Source: Pleurotus ostreatus/Saccharomyces cerevisiae fusant
Lineage: Eukaryota > Opisthokonta
Direction: 5' to 3'
NCBI GenBank assembly: GCA_024196135.1
Contig: JAMQCK010000057.1
Span: 49,136 to 113,135 of the forward strand
Length of the DNA: 64,000 nucleotides
Shown: positions 54,386 through 64,000 of the stretch, one piece after another
Numbering within the stretch: position 1 is the stretch's first letter
How the letters are laid out: each line of letters opens with the position of its first letter
Notes under the pieces: model-generated
Told to the model about the DNA's origin: nothing
Database searches by the model: none
The model's input: the letters and a program-made list of their open reading frames with translations, nothing else
Made by a program: the position numbers and the translations under genes

Positions 54386-55326
54386 TCAGACTACATATTC
54401 CGCCTTCTTCATCGTATTCCGTCTATACTTTCCAGTCGCCGGTCCATCTGCAGTCCAAAAGCGCGCCGGCGGACGTGGTGGTTTGTCCTTGCGATGTCGC
54501 GGCGTTCTCCGCCGTCTCGTAGGTGTTGTGGGAGCATCCACAGCATCAATTATGGGGCAGCCTGCTTTCGGCGGCTCGACGGGAAGAGCAGGTCCATCTG
54601 AGTATGGTGGGTGCCTGAGCAGGTCGTCTGATACTGGGGGGCGAGTGCTCCGATGGGGTTGAGGATGGCGAAGAACAGCTATTCGAGTGTCCTCGCCAGG
54701 TGTTATAGCGCGCATCGTTGTCACTCTACGTGCCCAGGACGTGGGTTGCTGCAATCATGTGCTCAGTAGCAGTTAACAGGACAAGGTGCTTTGACTGACC
54801 TGGGATGGCGTTGACGCCTCCTCAAGAATGGACGCGTGATCGACAGCGACAGCTTTCGCCTTTCGCCGGCGCTCCTTCGCCTGCGCCTTGGTGTCTTCAT
54901 ACTCTGGTTCTCTTACACTATGACAGGGGATCTCAGCAGATGGGTATGGTATGCGGCATGACTACGTACTCAAGGGACAATGCGACAGGTTTGGGTGCAA
55001 GCGTGATAGCTGCTGGCGGATGCGAGGACAGCAATCGGAATTCTGCGCAGCTACTCAGGCGCAAAATATAGAGAGAAGTGGAGAGTGTACATACCCAGTT
55101 CATCCTTCTGCTCTGGAGGTGCTTCGCTGACTTTGCGTTTCTTCTTGGGGCGAGGGGAGTCCGGTAAGTCGAAGCCCAAGCTCTCGTGCAACATGCGCTT
55201 TAGCCTCTCTTGCAGGGCATCGCTGTCATCGGCAACAGTTGGTGCTCCATGTGTTTCTTCGTCGTCATCAGCGTATATATCGTTTCTCGATGCCTTCTCG
55301 AGAGCATGCAGGTAGTCCGGCGCCAT
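54386..55326 (-). CDS. Basic nuclear-like protein of unknown function
   Basis: Not recognised. It starts at ATG 55326 (MAPDYLHALEKASRNDIYAD). Exon 1 carries an acidic stretch and LQERLKRMLHESLGFDLPDS, then a nuclear-localisation-like PRPKKKRKV. Later exons read LSSHPPAAITLAPKPVALSL, then REPEYEDTKAQAKERRRKAK, then a Pro/Arg-rich part (TPTRRRRTPRHRKDKPPRPP) ending KYRRNTMKKAEYVV. Introns of about 50 bases with GT and AG ends join these in phase, although the acceptor at about 55,042-55,060 has more than one choice. It is divergent from the NOP15/NIFK-like gene with 110 bases between starts. The composition suggests a nuclear, perhaps chromatin-linked protein, but this is inference. Confidence 0.65.
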
Positions 55327-55436
55327 GGCGGTTCGCGATGAAGAGTACCGGTGATCCGGGCCGATCGTCCGAAGCATGAACGGGTCGAAAATTGTGATCG
55401 GAGTCCGTTCCCCCACCATCCGCCCAGCACTTCACC

Positions 55437-56669
55437 ATGGCCAAAGACGCAAAGCCCACTGCGAAGAAGGAGAAACATCAGAGGAATGTCGCAGAGCCGA
55501 AGAAGTCGTCGCTCAAGCGCAAAAACGAGGCCGCTGACGCGACGGAGGCGGCTGCAAAGCCCAAGAAGCTGAAGACGGCGAAGGCGGTCTCCACGGAGGA
55601 GCAACCCGTGAAGGAGAAGAAGCAGGAGAAGGCAAAGCAGCTCTCTACGGCAGAGGCATCGCCAAAACCAGCCAAGCCCGCAGCAGCACCCGAGCCAAAG
55701 ACCATCTCTCGCCCGACATCAAAGTCCATCCCCAAGTATTCCAAGGCTCCCGCAAAGCCGAAGGTTCTCGCCCCACCACCTGACGACTCGGAGGAGAACG
55801 AGAGTGCAGATGATGATTCAGATGATGCCGCATCCATCCATGGCTTTTCTACGGACGAGGACGATTCATCTGACGAGGAGGTGGATGACGCGCCCGTGGA
55901 CGTCGGCAAACTTCCTACCGTGGCAAAGGACGACGAGACGGTGGCGCGCAAGCTCGAAAGGGCAAAGCGCCAACAGGTCAGTCCCTCTCCATCGTAGCTA
56001 TACAGCATCTGATTGACCTCCGTGTTAGAGTGCCGACCGTGGGGTCATCTATATCGGACGTCTCCCTCACGGGTTCTACGAGGATCAGCTAAAGTCCTAC
56101 TTCTCCCAATTCGGGGACGTCACCCGCCTCCGTGTCTCTCGCAACAAGAAGGTTCGTGGCGCCACAGACTGCTCTGCGGCGTACTCACTCGACCCACGTA
56201 GACCGGCAAGTCTAAGCACTACGCCTTCCTCGAATTCGACTCCTCGTCGGTCGCCCAGATCGTCGCTGAGACCATGGACAACTACCTGCTCATGGGCCAC
56301 ATCCTCCGCTGTAAGGTGATCCCCAAGGACGAGGTCCACCCCGAGCTCTGGATCGGCGCGAACAGGAAGTACCGAGCTATCCCGACCGTGCGCATCAACA
56401 AACTCCAGCACGATAAGGTGCGCAGCGCCCTACCCCCGCGGGCTGAATTCTCGTACTGATCCCCAAATCCCTAACAGTCACGGACGCCGGAGGAAAAGCA
56501 GCGCGTGGAGAAGAGGCTATTGAAGCGCCAACGTCAGCAGCAGCGCAAGCTTGCGGCTGCTGGCATCGACTATGATATGGGCGACGCCGTCTACGTAAGT
56601 TCAATGCTTCGCCCGTGCGTGGATACCCCTTGACTCATTTCGCAGAAACCCTCTGTTGCAGTAGCATAG
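55437..56669 (+). CDS. NOP15: Nucleolar RRM protein NOP15/NIFK
   Basis: Ribosome-biogenesis factor that binds pre-rRNA (ITS2 region in yeast) in the nucleolus. Five exons (55437-55976, 56029-56151, 56202-56417, 56478-56594, 56646-56669) splice in phase to 339 residues. Residues 1-180 are Lys/Ala-rich and then acidic ([24 protein letters not shown]). One RNA-recognition motif follows (about 182-262): [40 protein letters not shown] and [20 protein letters not shown], with RNP2 (VIYIGRL) and RNP1 (KHYAFLEF) both intact. Then comes [20 protein letters not shown], the diagnostic NIFK/Nop15 stretch. A Lys/Arg helix ([18 protein letters not shown]) near the end is also typical. The last exon is only 24 bases. 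Confidence 0.92.
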
Positions 56670-56870
56670 GAGCATAGAATGCAGCTACTCGTCTCCGCTT
56701 TATCTCGCGCACGCCATTGCATTGGACACCTTAGGCCTTATGATCCACCCTTGTTTGTATCGCTTTGAGCAATTCATCGTTTATGTGGTATATAACTCCC
56801 AGCTTGGTCCAGGCCGTCCTCTCAGTCTGTGATTTTTCCTGCCCTTGCACCCCCTCCACAAGCAGCAGAT

Positions 56871-58262
56871 ATGGCTTCTCTTCCAGTCATTGATTTTGTC
56901 CGCTGGGACAGCGGCAAGGGCGACGTCGGTGGCTATTTCTCTTTTTCTGCGTGTCCTGACTTTGGCCATCGACTTGCAGGATAGGGCCGCCATCGCACGC
57001 GCCCTGGTCGATGCATGCAAGAACGTTGGCTTCGCCTACATCATCAACACAGGTATCCCCCAGGAAGAGGGTGAGCTGTGCCCGTGTGCCGTGCTCTAGT
57101 GCCACACTGACGTTCATATTACCGCAATCAGTCACCAGGATGTTTGACTGGGTGGGCCCGCTCTATCTCTCCGTTCCATCGTGCCTTTGAGCCCACTTCA
57201 TCCCCCAGTCTGCCAAATTCTTCGCCCTTCCTGAGGAGACGAAGATGCTGGCTCGTCACCCGCCTGAAGGGTGGAAGCACCGGGGCTACAGCCGCCTCGG
57301 CGCTGAGCAAGTTATCCAACCGAAGACGGTACGTGGCCTCCCTTCATCATAATCGTAACCTTTCCTCATCCGTCTACGCTTCAGTACGACTCCGACCCCT
57401 CCAAGCTTGCCGCCCTCCGCCGCGCCGTCCCGGACCTCAAGGAGTCCATTGAGATCGGCCTCGAGGACCCTCCCCGTCCCGCACTGCAGAATCTCTGGGT
57501 GCCGGAGGAAGACATCCCAGGCTTCCGCGCTGCCGCTGTCGCATTCTACGATCTCTGCCGCGACTTCCAGACGAACAAGCTGTTACCAGCCATTTCGATT
57601 GGCCTCGGCGTCGACAGCGACTACCTGGTCAAGTACCATACGTACGAGGATAGCCAACTGCGGTTGTTGCATTACCCCGAGGCTCCGGCGGCTCCATTTG
57701 CGAGGGGCGAGCTGGGGAGGGTGCGCGCGCACACGGTAAGAGTGTTTTCTTTCGACATTGGGAACAGCTCACAGAAGACCTCCAGGACTACGGGACCTGC
57801 ACGTTCTTGTTCCAAGACGACGTCGGTGGCCTCGAGGTCGAGTCCGCATCGGGCGAATTTGTCGCTGCTACACCGATGCCTGGTGCCGTCGTCTTCAACG
57901 TCGGCGATCTCCTCATGCGTTGGTCGAATGGTACGTACCGGTCTGGAATTGTGATCGTCTGATCGAAATTGATCACCGTCTAGACACACTCAAGTCGACG
58001 AAGCACCGCGTCTGCCCTCCGCCCGCCATCGAAAGCGGGAACCGGCACGAAGCCTTCATCCCAAGGCGGTATTCCATCCCCTACGTGAGTAGTCCACCGG
58101 TACAGTTGTCATTTTCATTCCATACACCCTCAGTTCATCGTCCCGGACTTCGACAAGGAGATCGACTGCATTCCGAGCTGCTTCGGGCCCGACAAGCCCA
58201 AGAAGTACGAGCCCGTCAATGCGGGGGATTATATGGCAATGAGGCTGAACGGGTCGTATTGA
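56871..58262 (+). CDS. 2-oxoglutarate/Fe(II) oxygenase, isopenicillin-N-synthase-like
   Basis: Non-haem iron dioxygenase of unknown substrate. It starts at ATG 56871 (MASLPVIDFVRWDSGKGD). Exons read DRAAIARALVDACKNVGFAY, IINTGIPQEE, a 20-base micro-exon for VTRMFDW, SAKFFALPEETKMLARHPPE, GWKHRGYSRLGAEQV and YDSDPSKLAALRRAVPDLKE, and the DIOX_N-type region includes NLWVPEEDIPGF. The catalytic core has AHTDYGTCTFLFQDDVGGLE (His and Asp of the HxD), VFNVGDLLMRWSN, STKHRVCPPP (second His) and RRYSIPYFIVPDFDKE (Arg-x-Ser for 2-oxoglutarate). It ends VNAGDYMAMRLNGSY at TGA 58260-58262. All iron and cosubstrate ligands are visible, so it should be active. Many basidiomycete genomes hold several such genes, and the neighbours give no clue to the pathway. 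Confidence 0.9.
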
Positions 58263-58336
58263 AGAACGAGCACTTTGTACGATAGGCATGATAGTAAAGT
58301 ATCCAATCTCCTGTAACTGTCTGCAGTATCCGACAA

Positions 58337-60086
58337 TCATGAAGGCATGCCAGCGTCTCCGAGTAGGTCGTAAAAACTGGCATCGTCGAAATGAGGGATC
58401 GATTGTACTAAGTAACCATCCAAGTCAAACGAAGGAACATGAATGGCAGGGAGGGGAGAAGCCTGTACGCCATGAAAGTCGCTGTGATATCCGCTAGTCC
58501 TGGCCTCGACGAAGAAAGGCAGCACAGACGCTACCCACGACCATTTCGGGTCAGAGTAGTGTACCCCCAACACTGTGTCGACTTTCGGGAAGAATCGCGC
58601 GAGGAAGGAGGCCACAGCAATGTGCGACGATATAGGAGAGGCGGATACGGTTATATGTCGCAGCGAGTGCTGTGCGCAGTCGGTGGGTATGCCCTCCGGC
58701 ATGCTTGTGTCACAACCATCCACTGAGATATGTAGCTCCCTGAGGTCCCGACAGTGGCGAGCGAGCCACGCCCATCCAGCGAGAGTACTCGCGGGCCTGC
58801 GCCCTGCTAGTATGCTCTCGTCCCGGCCACGAATGGACAGACGTTGGAGACACGGAAATGCAACAGCGATGTCATGGATGTCATCATTAGTGAGACCCAA
58901 TGAAGACACATCGACCTCGAGTTCCACGAGATTAGCTAGAGCAAACAGAGGGTCGATCATGGAGGGTGTGAGGTCGAAGGGATCGAGGAGCGCGGTGTTC
59001 CGCGTGCCGTCTACTGGACGTATGACGAGGTCGCGCAGCGATGCATGACTGCAGCAGTCAGCCACGACCTGACAAAACTCCAAGAGCGATTTGGGTGTTA
59101 TTGTACGCGCATAGACATGCAGGTCATTGAGCTCGACGCTCTGTAGCGACCTGAGGAGGGTGCTTGCAGACATGATGTCGTCGAGGTATAGGAGTTTCAT
59201 CTTTTGCAGGGAAGGTGCACTGACATTCACCTTTGTCGCAATCGAAAGGGCACGACTGGGATCCCCGCGCCCATTGATCTCGAGCGACCGCAGACGGGGG
59301 AGGGCTAGCACCGCTTGCACGATGTCTGCGTTCACACGTCCAGACATGCTCACATTTTCCAGACTGTCCCAGCCGGACAGAAGCTGAGCAAAGCGAGCAT
59401 CGGACGTCCAGTAGCCTTGTCGTATATCGAGCGTTGTGAGGAGAGGACATGCGCGCTTGTTCTTCAAGGCAAGGAGTAGGGCCGCTTCCGATTTGAAGTC
59501 GCCCAAGGAAGAGCCTGGTGCTAGGATACCGGCGAAGAGTAGCGACGAGGCGTCCCTTTCTATCGACACGATGAGCTCGATCAGCGATGGAGGGATGAGG
59601 TCTAGCATAAGGGCCGTGAAGTCAGGTTGTCCACCCAGATACGTGAGCATCCGCAGGTTTGGGAAGAGGAAGTCGCCTGAGTCCTTCAGAGCGACACAGA
59701 CCTCATGGAAGACCTCAGGCGCCGTCATCAGCGGGTATTCGGGTAAGATGATAGTCAGGCAGCGAACAAATCGCGCGTAATGTTGTATCCTTGTCAGATC
59801 CTGGGCTTTTGGTCGCCGAAGAGCGCGCTGTATATTCCACGATGAGTACAGGGCGATTTATTGGGCGTGATTCACCTACGTATTTGTCGACGATGTAAAT
59901 ACAAGTTGTTTTCGGCAGAAACTTGGCGAAGTGGTCCAGCTGCAGGCTCCCACATTCGCGCCAAAGGATGCGTAGAGCTGACTCGTGAAAGGCCTGACAG
60001 GTCGCCGCGAGGGAAGCTAAAGAGGCCCGAGGTAGTTCTTCAAAGACTATCGAGCGAATCTCCTCGCTTCTGAAGGCGACATGCAT
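58337..60086 (-). CDS. F-box/LRR-like protein
   Basis: Probable substrate adaptor of an SCF ubiquitin ligase or a member of the large mushroom F-box-like family. Exon 1 (ATG 60086) encodes MHVAFRSEEIRSIVFEELPR, ASLASLAATCQAFHESALRI and LWRECGSLQLDHFAKFLPKT, a typical F-box helix set with the LW near the end. A single intron of about 100 bases then joins a long exon with a leucine-rich-repeat-like fold: FPNLRMLTYL, LLTTLDIRQGYW, GWDSLENVSMSGR, LPRLRSLEINGRG, SLQKMKLLYLDD, LQSVELNDLHVY, LANLVELEVDVSSLG, FPCLQRLSIRGRDE, CRDLRELHISVDG. It ends YDLLGDAGMPS at TGA 58339-58337. The target is unknown. Confidence 0.85.
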
Positions 60087-60422
60087 GGTCGATAACTAGA
60101 CATCAAAGCGTCAGGACTAAGAAAATGGCTCTGTCGAGTAAGGTACCTTGATACTCGCGCAGCAAAGGCAGATCCTGAGAAGAACAAAGAGGGCGGAGAC
60201 AACGTGCAAGGAAGGCCAACAGTCAGTGCACGTGATTGCATGTATCGTTGCGCCACACATCTTCTGAGAGTGACTGTCTGGAAGAAAGAGGTCCACTGTG
60301 CAGATGAACACCCTTCATAGTTAAGCCTCAGAAGCGATTTAAACCAGTCCTATCTGCTCTACACAAGTTTACCACCAACAATGTAGTGTATCCATTGGCA
60401 AAAGGCTGACAATATCAGTACC

Positions 60423-61216
60423 CTACTGTAGACTCTGCACTTCAGGGAACGGCACCGGTTCCTCCGTACGAGCCGCCTCCCCATAGGTCAACAGCCCAAC
60501 GTAGGGCATGACGTTGTACTTGAGCGTGTACGTCGCAGGGCCGACGTTGCTGCAACGACAATGAGTACTGATGCAGCTCGAGATTGTGCACACGGAAACG
60601 TACTCGAACGAGGTAGACAACTCCCGGAACGCGTACTTGTGCTTGTCAACGAGGTTCAAGCGCGCTTCGTCCTTGCTGCGAATGATCTTGTCCCAGATGA
60701 CGACCTCGTTATGCACCTATGTGGCGCAGGTTAGCAGCGGCTTCAGAACCATGAATTGATACGGTAGCTCACCCCCTGCGCGTTCGTGTACTCAGCCTGC
60801 AGGTACGCGAAGACCTGCTTGGTGTTCCAGTGGAACAATGGCGAGAGGTCTGCGAAGGTCGTGAGAAGGGTTCAGCAACGCGCGCGCTGGAGGCGCGGTT
60901 TACAGCGTGTAGACTCGCTACTGACCCGCAGTAATGTTGAACTTCGTAAACGTCACGTCCTGGTTGCGCACCCGGAAATGCGGCGTCCTCGCAGGCGCGC
61001 TGAATATCCCATCAGCTCCCAACATCGTGCACACTGTCGGGTTGGAGGGGGAAAAGGTACTGACGACTTAATCGCAAGAATAGACACATTCCCCTTTGGA
61101 GGTGCCGTATTCATTTCAAGGAGTACAGACGAGAGCGCAATGACCGCCACAAGGCCCATCAGGCAGGACGAGAGCAACGCCGAGAGGTTGTTGATTCTTG
61201 TGAGTATGTTGTGCAT
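60423..61216 (-). CDS. SPC3: Signal peptidase complex subunit 3
   Basis: Single-span ER membrane subunit needed for signal-peptide cleavage. ATG 61216 encodes MHNILTRINNLSALLSSCLM, GLVAVIALSSVLLEM (the membrane helix, about residues 15-35), then on later exons FRVRNQDVTFTKFNITADL, SPLFHWNTKQVFAYLQAEYT (the conserved F-x-WNTKQ-F motif), NEVVIWDKIIRSKDEARLNL, DKHKYAFRELSTSF and NVGPATYTLKYNVMPYVGLL. It ends EPVPFPEVQSLQ at TAG 60425-60423. Order and spacing match SPCS3/Spc3 across the length (about 200 residues). Five short exons are visible. Confidence 0.93.
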
Positions 61217-61605
61217 GGTGACGGATGGGTACTGCCAAGCTTGCTTTCGATTGAGAGCAGGATGAGGGAGGGGCACGGGTGCGCTGGTCAGTACACCAGA
61301 GTCCAGAGGTTTGTGGCGAGAGCTAAGTGACACGACGCGCCGCTGCAGACGCGACGCGAACACGTGGAGATTTCATTTCCCGCTTGCAGAGCGGCCGTCG
61401 CTCTGCCTGTCTCTTCGAACCTCTCCTCACCAAGGCATCACCCCAGAGTTACTTTGCATGATTAGCCAAGTCATTGCGTCCTACGATATTGTACACACAC
61501 GCGCGCGAGCGCCGTCGTAAAAGAGAGAAAGCGTATTGGTAACACGTTCAGTCGAATCCATCCTTCCAGTCAGTGCCCGTACAGGCCGACAGCAGCAGTC
61601 CCAGC
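61217..61605. other. Intergenic region between SPC3 and PEP4
   Basis: About 390 bases, both genes on the minus strand. It holds the SPC3 promoter and PEP4 3' UTR. A short alternating AC/CG run is at about 61,492-61,510. Confidence 0.45.
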
Positions 61606-63083
<1,478 letters not shown>

Positions 63084-64000
63084 GGTGGTTGGGAGGAGAC
63101 AACCAGGCGCCGCCGCAAGGGCTGTATTGCGCGGCTTGAGTCACGCCAGTCACACATTACGTCATGTGCTTCGCTTTAGACGTTCTCTTCGGCTCTGGCG
63201 CTGTGGCGGCGGCGCGTAGAACTCCTCTCAAGTCTATGAAGGGCTATGCTCTGCCGAGATAGCAGCTCCGGAATTTCTATTGCTCTTGATATAGCGAATT
63301 AAAATATACCCCTGCCTGATAGGTAGTAAGAAAACGAGATCTCACCGATGGCTGAAGAGGTCTATGCATACATGACTTGAATACCTGCTGTCTCTTTGAG
63401 AATTAGGGAGAGGATGGGTTACGAGATTGATGAGCCCTGCCTGGGACTCTATCAGTCGATGTACGTCTCCTAAATTCGTAGCGCGGATGTCTGTTGCTAT
63501 GACCGTGCCCTGATTCTATACGCCAGCAAGCCATTCGGTATTCTACACATCTTGGGCGCCTTTTGTGATAGTAACATCCGGTGAGCATGAACCAGATATC
63601 TTTTCGGTTGCAATCATCGCTGACGAAAGTCTAACCACGTTCTCAGTCCTCGCTATCGGGCACGGAGTAGGCATGCGCGGGCCCGCCCTTATGCAGCGGC
63701 AGGGCCCCCAAACGCAACGTATGTACATTCGAGAGTGATACCGCTTCGCATGTACAGTAAGTAAGTAACGAAAGAGTAAAGAGAAGGGAGAGGAGGGCGG
63801 GAAGCCGAAAATGCGCGAGGACTGAGGTGACCGGGAGGTCAGAACGAAGAACGCCGCCCCGGACTCGTACTACGCACCTGAGGGGATCCGGGAGGTCAGA
63901 ACGAAGAACGCCGAAGACCTCTCGGGCTCCCCCCAGGGTATACGAGGAGTCCATGTCTCAGGGAGACATCGGACAAGGGCATGTCTCGAAAGGGCAGCCA
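63084..64000. other. Intergenic end of window
   Basis: About 920 bases upstream of PEP4. It contains a perfect 26-base direct repeat (see separate entry). No gene is supported; frames here look random. Confidence 0.45.
63831..63913. repeat. 26-base direct repeat, two copies
   Basis: CCGGGAGGTCAGAACGAAGA plus ACGCCG occurs at 63831-63856 and again, identical, at 63888-63913, 57 bases apart start to start. The spacer differs. It may be a fragment of a longer repeat array that continues beyond the window. Confidence 0.6.

Overview
This window looks like nuclear DNA of a mushroom-forming basidiomycete (Agaricomycetes, probably Polyporales-like). Genes are densely packed on both strands and cut by many short (about 50-60 base) GT-AG introns. 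Coding sequence is GC-rich. Several protein families are typical of the group: a Zn2Cys6 regulator with a fungal transcription-factor domain, an Argonaute, an isopenicillin-N-synthase-like dioxygenase, an F-box/LRR protein and a Plavaka-type (KDZ/CACTA) DNA transposon. Calls rest on reading the translations by eye; no database search was run.

Layout: 1-388 is the end of ribosomal protein L4. 609-3351 is Mediator subunit MED17 (-), head to head with a Zn2Cys6 regulator (3473-6258, +) that contains a 20-N assembly gap. 6628-10474 is an Argonaute (-). 11172-14129 is a mitochondrial half-size ABC transporter (-). 14381-14853 is a small unknown gene (-). 14854-17106 has no convincing gene but holds a 515-base MITE-like element (15879-16393) and a tRNA-Asp pseudogene. 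17107-18721 is COX10 (+), followed by an intron-containing tRNA-Asp(GUC).

19401-25834 is a complete 6,434-base transposon, with inverted termini starting CACTGGAG and a GTC target duplication. It carries a five-exon transposase (-), a divergent four-exon accessory gene (+) and an unexplained GC-rich coding-like block. Next come TCTP (-) and UTP15 (+) back to back, CTNNBL1 (-) and a PUB-domain protein (+) back to back, and a very large repeat-rich unknown protein (33349-38686, -). After these lie CSN4 (+), a DHA1-type MFS transporter (42827-45063, -) flanked by three small single-membrane-span genes, and a CTK1/CDK12-type kinase with an RS-rich N-terminus (46987-51149, -). The rest is a DCAF-like WD40 protein (-), an unknown basic protein (-), the nucleolar RRM protein NOP15/NIFK (+), the 2OG-Fe(II) oxygenase (+), an F-box/LRR protein (-), SPC3 (-) and the vacuolar aspartic protease PEP4 (-).

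Most genes are conserved housekeeping functions: Pol II transcription (MED17, CTK1), splicing (CTNNBL1), ribosome biogenesis (UTP15, NOP15, L4), protein turnover (CSN4, DCAF-like, F-box, PUB, PEP4) and mitochondrial haem and transport (COX10, ABC transporter). The most unusual content is the intact transposon with its accessory genes, the trio of small membrane-protein genes sharing a 27-base first exon, and the large tandem-motif protein.
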